This document shows, piece by piece, positions 11,545 through 23,897 of a stretch of 64,000 bases of DNA. Positions within the stretch are counted from its first letter, which is position 1, and each line of letters starts with the position of its first letter. The DNA comes from Sycobia sp. Sy_11. Lineage: Eukaryota > Arthropoda > Insecta > Hymenoptera > Epichrysomallidae. The notes under the pieces are model-generated. The model was not told where the DNA came from and made no database searches. It worked only from the letters and a program-made list of their open reading frames with translations. The stretch is from the NCBI GenBank assembly GCA_018907035.1, contig JACCIC010000048.1, positions 3,119,501-3,183,500 on the forward strand, given 5' to 3'. Made by a program: the position numbers and the translations under genes.

Positions 11545-12818
11545 GAGGACGAGCCGGGTAAGTGTCCCCTGTCTCGGATATTATCCTCAGTGCATAGGAA
11601 ACACTCCCCACGACTCTTGCAGTCCTTGTGGGAATGACCCTCGAGGCCACATCGCCAACAGCAGCTTCGTCTGTCCAGTCCATTACAGTCTTTCCGTACA
11701 TGACCGAACCCGAGGCATCTATAGCATCGCGAGACGCGTATCCTTGCTCTTATTCTTGATACAACCCACCCAATTTTAATACGCCCTTTCCTTCAGAGGT
11801 CGGTAGCCTCTTTTACGTCAAAATCGCAGACCGCCATTCTCTGTCCTCGACTGTTAACGTCGAAAACATGGGGCCGACGGTCTGCAGTCCGTCCCGTTTC
11901 CCGATTGAACGCGTTCGCGATGTCCTCGTTGGTCGTGACACAGTCCAAGTCTAGGAATTCCAGTGTCACCCTGGAGGTCAAATCTTTTACGCGTCCAGTC
12001 TCTCCTACAGCGTCTTGAAGAACCTGTCGGAAGTCCGTCTCGTTATTCAGTCTGGACAGCTGTAAAAGTACCGCGCCGTCTTTTGTCTTTCTTATTGTTC
12101 TGACTTGAGTATTACTCTTGTCAGGGTCCATCTTTTGTCATATTGTTCGTACCACGTCTACGTATGTCTGTCCCTCAGCCGGCTTGATCATGATCGCTCC
12201 TCCCCTGCCTTTGAGGTTAGGGCGATCAGACCCGCGACCTTGGAGTCTCGCTTTTGGCTGCTCTTTTGTTAGTTTGTTGTCCGTCTCGGTCGTTTTCGGT
12301 TTTTTATGTTTTGAGACCACCTTCGCCCATGTTTCGGTCTCGATCGTCCGCTGTTGTGCGGTCGCCTGCTCCGGAGTAGGGGTCTGACGGTCTCTTTTCC
12401 GTTTCTGAGGAGTTGCCTCCTCACATTCACTCCGTCCTTTATCGTTCTGTTTTTGTCGGAGCAGTCTCATTCGCTTCAGTTCATACTGTCCGATTTCCAC
12501 TGCTTCATTGATCTCACTCAAACCGTTTTTTATTATTTGACTTACATTTTTTTGTATGCAAGTCCTTTCCATCATTTTACTTAGGACTCTGTTTATTGTG
12601 TAAAATTGCTCCTGCAATTTACACTCAGCAGCTTCCCAAGTTGCCGGCGATTTACAAACATTAGCACTTTCATTCATACTGCTACCTGTAGCATTTTCTG
12701 TCACACCAGCCAGGTTGCCTACTGGTGTGATAGGAGAGCCGGGAAGCTCCATTGACTCTACTGAGTCGCTTGCAGGCGGCACTCGAGAGCCTGCTATAAT
12801 TTTTTTATTACCTTTCAT
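11487..12818 (-). pseudogene. LINE-A ORF1 (gag-like, three CCHC knuckles), two nonsense codons
   Basis: A single reading frame from ATG at 12818 to a stop at 11487-11489, broken only by TGA at 12138-12140 (after DVVRTI) and 11793-11795 (after KEATDL). The N-terminal ~220 residues are hydrophilic and Lys/Arg-rich, with a possible coiled coil (EQFYTINRVLSKMMER). The middle has TQVRTIRKTKDGAVLLQLS, typical of R1/Jockey-type ORF1. The C-terminus carries CYRCLGFGHVRKDC, CWRCGLEGHSHKDC and a third CxxC. In life this binds the element RNA. It reaches ORF2 with a 4-nt ATGA overlap, although LINE-B has a separate TAA then ATG, so the overlap may be a mutation. Confidence 0.85.
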
Positions 12819-13080
12819 GATTTTTGTTAATTTGTATTAAATGTTTTATATTTGTGATGGTCAGGAGGATCACTTGTTGGAGATGACGGTTCAGCGTCCT
12901 GAATCTCCCCAATACTGAAGCCCTCCTACATTCCGGTGGCCTCGTCTGTTCCTCCCCCACGACTCGCAGCAGGGTCCCATCCGTACGCCATACGGCACTA
13001 CTACGAGAAGCGAGATTTGACGTCTGACGACGTCTTACCACTGTGTGGGGCAGCCTCCCATGTTGGCTAGACTGGGTTCA

Positions 13081-13720
13081 CGCGTCTCATGACCTGATTC
13101 AGCTTTAACTGAATCAAGTGATAGTCGCGTGCGACTATCACGGCTGCCACATCGTCGGCATAGGCAATGAGACGCGCGTCGGAGGGCATGTCTAGTCTCA
13201 GCAAACCGTCGTATTGTACGTTCCAGAAGTCGGGGCCTAAAATGGAACCCTGCGCCACCCCCGCTGTCACGCGTTTCCATTTCTTTCCGTCCAAAGTATC
13301 ATACGTCAGTCCTCGGTCTCGTAAGTAGTCCCGTATGATACGAAGGAGGTAGGAGTCAACCTTGAAAGTCAACTCCAACGCCCCCAGTATCGCTGTCCAT
13401 TTTGCAGAGTTAAAGGCGTTACGAACGTCCAGGGTCACCAACAGAACCAGTGGTCTGGTTGCATGACAGCCCCTGTTCGCCGCGTGAAAGATGTTCGTCA
13501 CGTCACCTATAGCTCCGATTGTCGACCGTCCTTTTCTAAATCCGTGTTGTTGTTCGGATAGGTCTCCGGCGTTTTGAATTGCCTGTGACAGTCTTGGTCT
13601 CATCAGTAGCTCCAACAGCTTCCCTGCCGTATTTAGTAGGCAGAGAGGCCTGTATGAAGAAGGCAAATCGGGGTTCCCCTTAGACTTACGGATGAGAACC
13701 AATCGAGCCTCCTTCCATTA
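13081..13720 (-). pseudogene. RT fragment of an R1/LOA-like LINE
   Basis: The minus-strand ORF runs WKEARLVLIRKSKGNPDLP, SSYRPLCLLNTAGKLLE, QQHGFRKGRST, LVTLDVRNAFNS, GVAQGSILGPDFWN and IAYADDVAAVIVARD. It includes the YADD catalytic motif and most RT motifs intact. The 5' side is cut exactly at the (TTA)n tract (13719-13769). The 3' side is cut at LNQVMRR, where the 5' end of LINE-A begins. It closely resembles the RT of LINE-B (59.5-60.2 kb). Confidence 0.85.
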
Positions 13721-13722
13721 TA

Positions 13723-13769
<47 letters not shown>
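13719..13769. repeat. (TTA)n microsatellite at the 5' junction of two LINEs
   Basis: A pure trinucleotide tract between two divergently oriented 5'-truncated LINE pieces: the RT fragment to the left (minus) and LINE-C to the right (plus). Confidence 0.95.
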
Positions 13770-15097
13770 GCCTCCTGGCTACCCTTGACGTTCGGAATGC
13801 TTTCAACTCTGTTGGATGGGCAAATGTCTTGAGGGCCATGGAGCGAGACTTTCGGATGCCACCTTATATACTTCGTATATTGGATGATTACCTTAAGGAT
13901 CGATATTTGGTTTACGAGACAACGGATGGTCGGAGAAGGAAAAAACTTAGTTCCGGGGTGGCTCAGGGGTCTGTACTCGGAGCCGACATGTGGAACGTTT
14001 CATATGACGGAATACTCCGGATGCAGATGCCTGAGGACACCTTTCTGGTTGGATACGCAGATGATGTAGCAGCCGTTATCATCGCTAGAGATTATGACGC
14101 TGCACAGATGCGACTAAATCAGGTGATGCGTCGAGTGCAGAGATGGATGGAGAACAATGGGTTAGAACTGGCGGCGGCGAAAACGGAGATCGTGCTCCTA
14201 ACTAAGAAACGTATCCCAAAGATACGCCTTATGCAGGTTGGAGACACGACGGTGAGTACCAAAGCAGCTGTAAGGTACCTGGGGGTGACGCTTGATTCCA
14301 AGCTGACCTTCTGGGACCAAATAAAAAAAGTGGCGGATAGAGCTGCCCGAGTGACAGCACAACTTAGCAGGTTGATGGCCAATGTTGGTGGTCCAGCACC
14401 CTGCAAGCGGCGTCTGCTCATAAGGACAGCTGAATCCATCATGCTATACGGCGCGGAGGTATGGGCCGATGCACTGATGGCCCAAAAATATAGAAAAAGA
14501 ATGGCGGCAGTGCAGCGTAGAGGGGCATTACGCATCGTGAGCTCCTACCGTACGGTCTCTGAGTCGGCGGTGCTGATAATCGCATGTGTTACCCCCATTG
14601 ATCTCCAGGCACAAGAAAAGAAATTTGTCCACCAGAATAAGAATATTCTCGGCAGAATGGAGGCAGCTGCACAGGCCAGAGCTGTCACGATAACCGAATG
14701 GAAGAAGCGCTGGGAGAGGGATCCGCGTGGCCGATGGACGGCTCGTCTGATCAATCAGTTAAAGCCATGGCTCCAGAGGTCGCACGGAGAGGTTAATTAC
14801 CACCTCACGCAGCTCTTATCGGGGCACGGTCGGTTTCGATCCTATCTCCACAAGATGGGGAAAGTACCGGATCCGAGCTGTGCCCACTGTTGCGCTCCCC
14901 GAGATGATGCACTTCACACATTCTTTCAGTGCGAGGTGTTTCGCCTTGAAAGGGAGTGCCTCTGAAGAGACATAGGACCATGTGGGCCTGATAATATCGT
15001 TCTGCTGATGCTAGAGAGCCATGAGAAGTGGTCCAGGATTTGCAATTTCTGCAAAGCCATCCTGGACCACAAAAGAAGAATGGAAGAAGGCGTGTAA
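13770..15097 (+). pseudogene. LINE-C ORF2: RT C-terminal half plus C-terminal zinc domain
   Basis: Open from the microsatellite. RT motifs TLDVRNAFNSVGW, SGVAQGSVLGADMWNVSYDG and VGYADDVAAVIIARD (YADD intact) are followed by the thumb (KTEIVLLTKKRIPK, VRYLGVTLDSKLTFWDQI). Next comes AEVWADALMAQKYRKRMAAVQRRGALR and a C-terminal Cys/His cluster, CAHCCAPRDDALHTFFQC. A TGA at 14963-14965 interrupts the frame, but homologous sequence continues to a natural TAA at 15095-15097. The endonuclease and early RT motifs are missing (5' truncation). This is the best-preserved RT in the window. Confidence 0.88.
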
Positions 15098-15377
15098 GCC
15101 CGCAAGGGCGAATAGGGTGGCGCAGCCCAGAAGTAATGTCCTCATAGACGGTTCCTGGGCTGCACTTACGCCATCGTGAGGAGGTCTCCTCGGTGCACGC
15201 TTATCGACCCCGACTCGTAGCTCTTTTCAGAGCTATGGGAAGCAGTCGAAGGGAATGCACTGAGGAGGTAGTTTTTTAGTGGGTATGCCCTTCGCAGGTG
15301 AGTCCAACATACCCGGGGACCGGTCTCCGGGATCCATAAAGGATTTTTCTCCTCCTCCCAAAAAAAAAAAAAAAAAA

Positions 15378-15425
<48 letters not shown>
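15098..15425 (+). repeat. LINE-C 3' UTR, poly(A) and (ATT)n tail
   Basis: A GC-rich 3' UTR with several short hairpins (AGCTCTTTTCAGAGCT; CCCGGGGACCGGTCTCCGGG) ends in an A-run (15360-15377), followed directly by (ATT)n to 15425. Confidence 0.8.
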
Positions 15426-15431
<6 letters not shown>

Positions 15432-15609
15432 AACATGCTGTTATTATATTAGCAGAAATATTTATAGGAATTTAAGAATAAAATTTAAAAATACTAATCT
15501 ATTTCTACCAATTTGAATATAAATATTAAACACATACCAATTATTTATAGTCAAACATAAATAATCGTCAGGCGCTATGGAGTAGTTTTATACGTTAAGT
15601 TTGCGTTAT

Positions 15610-16310
15610 AATATGCAACGCCGAAAAATGCAAAGCGATACTGGAGGAACTGCGAAATCACAGATGACGATGTAGTCATTCTGCATAAAAGATCCGTAAG
15701 ATATCTTGGAGTATACTTAGACGATCTACTGAGATTTAGAGAACATGTTAACATAAAACTGGATAAAACAAATAATACTTTTCAAAAATTAAATAATATT
15801 TTCTATTCACCATTAAATGCAAAAACAAAAATTATTACATATTTAAGTTTATTAAGACCAAAGTAACATATCCTGCCCAATCTGGTTTAATATCAGCCCA
15901 AACCTAATGGAAAAAAATAAGAATGTTAGAGAGAAAAATACTAAGATGCTGTCTAAAACTCTATAGAGATTATACACATTCTAAAAAAAAAATGATATCT
16001 AACATAAAATTATACAGAAAAGCGGAAATTATTCGTATTATCGTCTTTATTATCAAATTAATTAGAAACTACGTAAAATCAATAAAAAATATAGATAATT
16101 CTGTGATTAAAAAATACACGAGCCTGATAAACTAAAATCAGTAGAAACAATAAACACTGGTTTTCTCACGGTAAATGGGTTCAAATTTTTAGATAAAAAT
16201 AATTCTATATCTAGCCCGAATGGGTGGCCAATACTGTACTATATCCCTAGAAAAAACAACAACAAAAAATTATATCAATACGAGAGCAATATAGCCTGCG
16301 ATTTATAAAA
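15610..16310 (+). pseudogene. Jockey-type LINE, RT thumb and ORF2 C-terminus
   Basis: Conceptual translation with frame changes gives VRYLGVYLDDLLRFREHV, FYSPLNAKTKIITYLSLLRP, RMLERKILRCCLKLYRDYT, IRNYVKSIKNIDNSVIKK and NGWPILYYIPRKN. These match the C-terminal segment of Jockey-clade ORF2. It has several stops and no RT catalytic core, and is 5' truncated. Confidence 0.75.
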
Positions 16311-18158
16311 GACATTACTCCGAAGGATGTTACAACTATGCTTACATTCAAATATAAGTAAATTTATAAGTATACTTAGCGTACAGTGATATAAGATTAA
16401 CTATTAATTTTAGTTCTGTCTTCATACCGAGTCTGCATTTTTCCCCTTTTTCTTTTTTTTTCTTTTCCATGAAATGATAGTAAAGCCAATTTTTTCTTTT
16501 TCTCTATAAACTAATTTTTCTGGCATCACAAAACAATGTTTTATACGAGCGTTTACTCACGGCAATAATAGCGAAAGATATGTAATAAATTATTGTAAAA
16601 CTGTATTGTAACGAATGTGGTACCTACCATCATTTTGCAAGCGAATATATGTAAGTTGGTTTTTGTTAAACTTTGAAGTTACTATAAGTATAGTTGACGT
16701 TGTCAAATAAGTTGAAATGAATGTTCGTTTAAATATTAAAGATGAAAACTAGGGCTTTAATGGGAGAAAGTTTTTAGTATGGATATTCTTATATATTTTA
16801 TACTTTTTTAAACTTTCTTTTTAAAATTTCTTAAATTCAATAGAGTAATTTCATTTCTTCAAAGTACCACAAAAATTATTAGTTCTTCGGTCATAAATTA
16901 TTATTTCTTAATTGTTATCTAATGGGTTTTATGTCGTCACCAATGAAATATTTTTTTACGGCATGTAATATATTAGCTTTTTTATATGGACGTTTTTTAT
17001 TAACAATACGAATAATCGATAGTTTGCAGTAATTGTAGGTATATTACAAATTATGAATTCAGAATCAAAATTATTTATTGTATTGCAAAGGTGTAAAATT
17101 TAACCATAAATGTAATAAATATTGTATGATAGTATAAGAAAAATTTTAAATAATAAATAAATAATGAATTTTAAATGGCTAAATATAGATAAGGATTATT
17201 GATCTTAAAAATACTACGTTATCACTTTATTACACAGAAAAATATGTATTTATCGACAATTTTAATAGCGAAAATTGTAATTATTAGATTTTATTTAAAA
17301 AGCAAGATTTCGATACAATTATACTACTTTTATTTGTTTATTTTTCATTTCTCTTTAATTTTCTATGTTTGAAATTCTCCAAAAACAGTTTGTAAATCGT
17401 TGTTTATATTAAACGTAATATTGTTTATATTTAATATTTTTTAGTATTCTCCACATTTTCATGTACAGTACTATGGAATAATAGTCGTTTGAAGTTTTTT
17501 AGATGCTTTTTAAGTGTTATATATTTTTTTTATTAAACATTAAGAATCAAAAATTTTATTAAAAAAATTTATCTCGTGTTTTGCAGCAGTACCATTTTTT
17601 AATATCTTCAAAAGCATGTTCGTACAAATATACTGATAAAGAAAGACATTAAAACGTATTAAGCATTCGCAATATGGAATCTTTTATATAAAAACTGCCT
17701 TTATCACAGAAATTGATCGGTCAAAATAAATTTTAGACACTTACTATACATACGTCATTATTAGATGCATACGCGAATAAAAGTTTATATATTTCCGTAA
17801 TTAAAAAAGTATTGGGCTAATCTATCGAAAAAAGTTAACTTTCAAAGAGACTTTTCACATATAGAACTTGACGCTTATCCCCGGATAATCTGTACATACG
17901 CGAAAGAGAGAGGAAAAAGCCAATAAAAAAAACCTTTATAAATATCTACAGAGATTAGCAAAATCCAGAGTAGGGATATTTCAATATAAAAGAATAAGAA
18001 GGAACGCGCGATGATATAATATCCAGAACGGTCAATTCGACGGGTGGAAAATTTTACACGTGTAAGTCTGAAAATACCGGCTGTAATTGCGCGCAACGAC
18101 CAGCGAGCTTTTGAAGCCTCGTCTTTAATACAATAGATTAAAGAGTAGTTTTGCTGGA

Positions 18159-18203
<45 letters not shown>

Positions 18204-18935
18204 CTTCATGTACATATGCATGTATTCATATAGCTCTGTGCAGCGCCAGTTCGTTACTGGCTTCATTCCTATTTACCTCCGTTTAATTTAAAAGAATGAA
18301 AGAGAATGTGAGAAGGATTCCTATATTCTATAATTATTAACGTCCAATTTTACATATCAATGGCTTTATATTATAACATAAAGTATATTAACAAAGTCAA
18401 GTCATTATTTGGCCATTTTGTTATAGTAATGCTCGATAGAAGTAAATTCGATTTTATTGAATTAAAACAGCTACTCAAGCGACCACAATTTATCATTATT
18501 AATAATTTCGCATGAATCTAGATTTAATTGCGAATCCGATAGAAATGTAATTATTCAGAATATAGTATACTAATTAAAAGTATTATGATAACAATTAACT
18601 GTTTGCAAAGCAGCAGTTGTTCGAGATTCAAGCATTTCAGTGGGACTTTACTAATAATGATGCATCAGTTATTGTGAAAACTATAGTTGGATTGTGCGTC
18701 GTTACGGATATTCGAAAACTCTTTATTATTAAGACATTAAAAAACAGGTAGTACAAATCATCAATATGAATACATAAAAGTATATAAAGACATACTCAAC
18801 TCTATATATTTTCGGCAATTTTAAGGATATTAAGAGTAAGGTCAGTGTATCAGTTAAACTAAGCGTCGAGTATAGTTCGATGGTAAAACAGACTAAAAGT
18901 GCTTAAAGTTAAAGGTAAAAGACTCACTTAGAGTT
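16311..18935. other. AT-rich stretch without recognisable genes
   Basis: Only short unassignable ORFs, and a (TA)n tract at 18162-18201. Confidence 0.55.
18162..18201. repeat. (TA)n microsatellite
   Basis: Pure TA run. Confidence 0.95.
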
Positions 18936-19180
18936 TAGAAGTGGTTTTTATGAGGCTGAAGTTAGTAACAAACTTCAGTAACGAAGTACTGAGAAACAGT
19001 AAAATTCAATTTGAAAAAGTTCAGAGCAATTTAAAAGAAATATCCTATTGAAAGACGACTCACTTATAGTCGAGTTGAAACTACAGTTGAAATATTGCAG
19101 AGTTTTTTGTAAATTGAGTTTTATTCTTTGGCCGCAGTAGCTCGCTGCTAACTTCAGCCTCGCGTAGTTTTTCCATGTTC
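18936..19180. repeat. Imperfect inverted repeat of about 0.24 kb (foldback)
   Basis: GAGGCTGAAGTTAG near 18952-18965 is matched by CTAACTTCAGCCTC at 19148-19161. Similarity of the arms continues inward (AAAATTCAATTTGAAAAAG against the complement of CTTTTTTGTAAATTGAGTTTT-type sequence) to a centre near 19060 (CGACTCACTTATAGTCG). The left arm has an extra ~13 nt. A transcript could fold into a long hairpin. No TIR-flanking duplication was found. Confidence 0.6.
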
Positions 19181-19617
19181 TCATATACTGCAGTTGAAAT
19201 ATAACTAAAATTTTATAAGATTTAAGGAACGATACAAATTATAAATCAGATTTACTTACTCAATAAGTGAAAATTTCAATTGCACGATTTAGGAGAGTCG
19301 GCCTTCGTCCGTCCATCGGCACTTTCCAACGTGTTCACATCGTTAAGAAAAAAAATTACACTGCCGCCACGGTAATACTGTTCTTTGCTCCGATTCCAGC
19401 GCATACGTGTGCAGTGTCCCTTTAAGACACCGTTCTCTGTATATTATGCTCTAAAACATATCACGCGGGCTTCACATGCCTATGGGGTGTATAATACGAA
19501 ACAAAAACGCGCGGCGAACCAAGGAAACATAGGCCTCCGTCATCAGGGCCCGCGTCCACGCATGACGCGGCATATAATCGTAAGGATAATAATACGACCA
19601 TATATGTGCGTATGTGC

Positions 19618-19725
<108 letters not shown>

Positions 19726-19739
19726 GCGCAAATATATAT

Positions 19740-19975
19740 GTGTTTACTCGTCACAGCCCGAGCGCGCGGAAGATCGGCCGCGTTCTGCCGGGCGCGTCTT
19801 TCTCCCCTATATAGCGCACCGGCCACCCCTGATGTGTATATAGCGTGGCTGCGGGGGTGGCGCCTCGCGACTGCGCGCTTCGCCCCCGCCCTTCCATCAC
19901 TGCTACCGCTCCCCCTCAACACTACTAGAGCTACACACATATAGAGAGCTGCGTGCTGAGCGACGAGCATCCATG
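19740..19975 (+). promoter_or_regulatory. GC-rich, CpG-containing promoter-like patch
   Basis: A sharp rise in GC and CpG within AT-rich surroundings, with three TATATAG or CATATAG boxes (near 19809, 19834 and 19938) and a downstream GAGCGACGAGC-type segment. It could be the promoter and first exon of an unrecognised host gene. Strand and start are not certain. Confidence 0.3.
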
Positions 19976-20469
19976 CAAGCTCCCTTTACTCCAGCCGGAA
20001 TACTCTCGCTTTTACGGGAAAGGGGGAGAATCTCTTATTCCTTGGCGCTCGATTAACAAAGTTGCAAAGTGGCAACTTTTAGAATCGATGCGAACAGGAA
20101 GAGAGGGGTGAACAAGCAGCCGGCGAGGTTGGAATACCTATATGAAAATGCAATAAGTCGAGTGTATAGGCTTGTAAGAAACCTATCCTATAACTTTTAT
20201 ATTTATTTAAAATTTGTTTTTTATACATATACTCAAATTACGTAAATAAGACAATGAAATGGTGTACACACACACAAAAATATTCTATTCTGAAAAATAT
20301 TTCGATGAGCATTGAGTCATATTTTCATTTTTCTAATTTTATTCATTTATTTTAAGTCACACCTCCCTTTACAAGTATTAGCGCCTATTATTACACGTAT
20401 TTTTATATCTATAGTGCAGTAATGTATGTCAACAATTTATATAATTATATTTTCAAATGTATATTAATT

Positions 20470-20800
20470 ATAATTATAATGCATTTCTTATGTTTACAGC
20501 ATCTATGAATTTTATTACGAATTTGCGGTTTTCTTGAGCTCACAGTATATCCCTTATATTTTCTTTGTTAAGTTTATACATTCTTCTTTCGTTCTTGTAT
20601 ATTAAACAGTCTATTATTATATGCTAAACATTCATATTATTTTACACCTTGGACACATTTTTCTGGGTTCTTTATTGATTAACAATTTATGTGTGAGGCA
20701 GGTATGTCCTATTCGAAGTCTCCTTATTAGAATCTGATTTTTTCTGTTGTACTAAGTAGCAGCCGTGTTAAAGCCATGGTATTCTTCGTGTAAATGCATC
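20470..20800 (-). pseudogene. LINE ORF2 C-terminal tail
   Basis: The minus strand gives RRLRIGHTCLTHKLLINKEPRKMCPRCK, split here as RRLRIGHTCLTHKLLINKEP and KMCPRCK. After a frameshift it reads NVxHIIIDCLIYKNERRMYK. This is the Cys/His tail after the RT in I/Jockey-type elements (CxxC, H, C spacing). Stops and one frameshift are present; nothing else of the element remains. Confidence 0.65.
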
Positions 20801-21078
20801 AGTTATTTTAGGCTTCAGGGTCTAGTCCCTGTTTTCCAATGATTTAATAGCACGTAAGCGGAGCAAATATAAACACGTCTGTTTACATTCATCTATTTAT
20901 AACAATCCTTAAAGAGTAATACAGATATTTGTTTCAATCGATAATACAGTTTTTTGTATTACTTTATGAAAATATCGCATTTGAATATCTGTCACAACAC
21001 AATGTTTATCTTTATTATATAAATATCTGAGAATATGCTTATAACTACATTATTCCATTTAATCTTCTAAATCTTTAA

Positions 21079-21970
21079 TACCATATGATCAAATTTAATC
21101 GGTTTAATTTTTTTCCTAGATTGGTACAACTTTTCTTGATGTCCGTGTGAAATTGGAGTGCCATATCTCCATTAGTGTGTTTGTCAACTGTTTGTTTACG
21201 ACGCAAAAAGTTTGTCTGTCTATATTGACTATGGAAAAAAAAAGATAATCAACGAGTTTGCTTGAAATTTTATTTTTCCAATAGAATTACGGCTACAGAA
21301 TTGTTGAAAATGTTACAGAAGTGTTTTGGGGAGTCTACTTTATCGCGAACGCCAAGTATTGAAATGGCACAAAGCGTTCAGTAAAGGTTGTGAAGTCGTC
21401 GAAAACTTGCCTCATGTAAGTCGCCCATTCACCGAAAATCAAGGTGATGCTCATCGTTTTTTTTCGATTACCATACGGTGGTTCACCATGAGTTCGTTTC
21501 AGGAGGTCAAACGGTTAATAAGGAGTACTATTTAGCCCTTTTGAGGCATCTACGTAAAGCAATTCGTCGTAACAGACCGGATTTGTGGGCAGACAATTCA
21601 TATTTTTTTTTCACCACAATTATGCGCCGGCACAGTCCAGCAGAATTGTGTCTGATTTTTTGACCAAACACGAAATGAAAGTCATCGCTCAGCCACGGTA
21701 TATTGTGACTTTTTCCTCTTTCCGAAACTCAAAAATCTTCTTCGGGGAACGCACTATGAGTCCATTAAGCCACAAAGTAATTCGCTAAAGAAACTGAAAG
21801 CAATCCCAAGTGAGGCTTACAGCAGGTATATGGAAAATTCAATTAAGCGTTGGCATGCTTGTATTGGCTCCAAAATAGCCTATTTTGAAGGCGATAATAA
21901 AGATTGGTATTAAAATACGTAAAAATATTGTTTTTCTTATCAATCCAGATCAAATTTGATCACATGGTAC
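21079..21970 (+). mobile_element. mariner element, internally deleted, with TIRs
   Basis: TIRs: TACCATATGATCAAATTTAA at 21079 and the complement of TTTGATCACATGGTA at 21955-21969 match over about 28 bp with mismatches. The N-terminal HTH is EKKDNQRVCLKFYFSNRITA and LSRTQVLKWHKAFSKGCE. The sequence then jumps to the C-terminal part (HHEFVSGGQTVNKEYYL, ADNSYFFHHNYAPAQSSRIV, FLTKHEMKV). The middle, including the first catalytic Asp, is deleted, and the second (HDNAP in relatives) is HNYAP here. Several frame changes. Non-autonomous and dead. Confidence 0.8.
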
Positions 21971-22213
21971 ATATTTCTAATTATTTAATAATAAACTAAT
22001 TAGCACAAGTCAAGAAAGATTACTCATGATAATAAATTACTCAGCTTGAAAACGTTCCAGAAGGTGATATTTTTTAAAAACAAAGGGTTGCAGTCTCTAC
22101 TTTTTGATCCTATCATTAGAGTTTTTAGACAAATTAGAATGAAAACTACGTGACCTTGAAGTTCATGTTTTAAACCTTAATTTTTAAAAAACTTTTCGAA
22201 AATTTTTGCAAAA

Positions 22214-22963
22214 TATTGGGTGTATAAATAAGTTTCCAGCGTTTGTCAAAAGATGACGTTGTCAGTGGATTCCGGGCAGAAATCTCAGACCTCATGTGTT
22301 ATATTTGTCGGTTGTGTATTTGTCAACAACTTTGCAGCATTATATTTGATCGTTTCTTTTGGTGTCATTTATTTTATCGAGCAAAATCATGGCAAGTTTC
22401 CAGCCAAATAAACGTCATTTGCGGGAATCGCTGCTTCTATTTTTTAATATGAGGAAAGAATGGTCCGGATTGTATTGGTGAATCGACGCGCCGCGAGTGG
22501 TTCAAATGGTTAAAAAGTGGTAATTTTGAAGTTGAAGACCACTATTGCTTCAGAAAGCCGAAAAGTTTTGAACACGAAGAATTAGATGCTTTGTTGGAGT
22601 GAGACATTTTTTATCACGATAACGCTCAGCAATATATTGCGGCATCGGTCAAAATATATTTGGAGAATAGTGGATGGGAAATTCTGTCTCACCTGCCTTA
22701 CAGTCCAGACTTGGCACCATATGACTCTTACGGCAATACGTTTGAGTTTAGTAGAGAGGCTCAAAAATTGGCTCGATACGTTCTTGGGCTCGAAAGATGA
22801 GAAATTTTTTTGGTCAGGAATTGATAAATTAGGAAAAAAATGGGAAAAAATTATAGGTTACGACGGGCGATACTTTGAAAAAAGAATATGTAACCATGTT
22901 TTCATAATAAAACCACACATTTTGTAAAAAATAACTCTGGAAATGTACTTATACATCCAATAT
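22214..22963 (+). mobile_element. mariner (mauritiana-like) element, internally deleted, with TIRs
   Basis: TIRs ATTGGGTGTATAAATAAG (22216) and the complement of CTTATACATCCAAT (22949-22962) match over about 28 bp and are flanked by TA. The N-terminus is MASFQPNKRHLRESLLLFFN, like Mos1-type transposases. After about residue 75 the reading jumps to HDNAQQYIAASVKIYLENSG and PYSPDLAPYDSY, which hold the second and third catalytic Asp at D34D spacing. The GDEKW segment with the first Asp is deleted. It includes a TGA in the HTH and a frameshift after PYDSY. Confidence 0.82.
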
Positions 22964-23786
22964 TTTCTATATTTTATAACAAAGGATACCTACAAGAAAA
23001 GTATAATGCTTCATCTCAGTTTTTTTTATTCTTTTTTTAATATGTACTATAATAATATAGAAAAATTAAGGTAATAATACTTGTAATTCATGTTATTTTG
23101 GTTCTCCATAATTGTTTGATTTAATCTTAAATTTTGGAAATACTTCTATTTCTAACAAGGATAATTAAATATCTTTTATAACTCATCGGAAAGGTGTATC
23201 ATGAAAAGTAACGAACAAAAATTAATAAATTATAATATTACTACTTTGTTTCTTTATTTAGATCTTCACTCACTGTATTAAATAGTTAAATAAATAATTT
23301 TAAAATGCGTGCAATGCTGTATCTATAGATATATTCGCCATATAATAGGTATTATTTTCAAAATCATTTTTCGCAAACATTCGGCGGGCAATTTAGGTTG
23401 ATTGTATTTTCAAAATGTTTAATTTGAACAACTTAACAATTGGTCTCAGATAATTTTTCAGTAATTTGAGTTGTACATGAACCATCTTAAAACATGACTT
23501 TTTAGCATCTGACTTTTTCCAAAACGCTATAAAAAACTAGAGAAAAATATAGTAGAACTTTTTGCTAGTAATCAGAAAGTTTTAAGAGAAAATTGATATC
23601 AAATTGAATAGGAACACCTTGATTTGATAGATTCCATAATTTCGACTTATGACTAACTATAAATCTAATGATATAATGAATGAAATCGTAGCGATTTGAG
23701 TCTCAGTCTTTTTTTTAATAATAAATTTGGCCAAGTCGGTATTCCGTGTATTTTTGCGTAGTTTATTTTCCAATTAAGATTTACAC

Positions 23787-23790
<4 letters not shown>

Positions 23791-23826
<36 letters not shown>
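23791..23826. repeat. (TA)n microsatellite
   Basis: Pure TA run. Confidence 0.9.
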
Positions 23827-23828
<2 letters not shown>

Positions 23829-23897
23829 ATATATCCTTTTTCACAATCAATATTTTTTAGACATAGAAATTTAGAATACCGAGCATTTAAACATAAA

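Larger units (their letters stand above)
10481..13080 (-). mobile_element. LINE-A: R1/LOA-like non-LTR retrotransposon, ORF2 internally deleted
   Basis: A minus-strand element running from a 5' end at about 13080 to an A-rich tail followed by (AAT)n at 10534-10481. The 5' boundary is inferred because LINE-B at 61.67 kb starts at the same GAACCCAGTC. A 5' UTR (13080-12819) precedes ORF1 (12818-11487) and an ORF2 remnant. Most of the endonuclease and RT are deleted between the ORF2 start and the C-terminal domain. Clade is given as R1/LOA-like from the RT of its relatives (GVAQGSILG, YADDVAA). Confidence 0.8.

Noticed and set aside
11312..11637. Plus-strand ORFs over LINE-A
   Set aside because: They are antisense shadows of ORF1/ORF2 of a minus-strand LINE.
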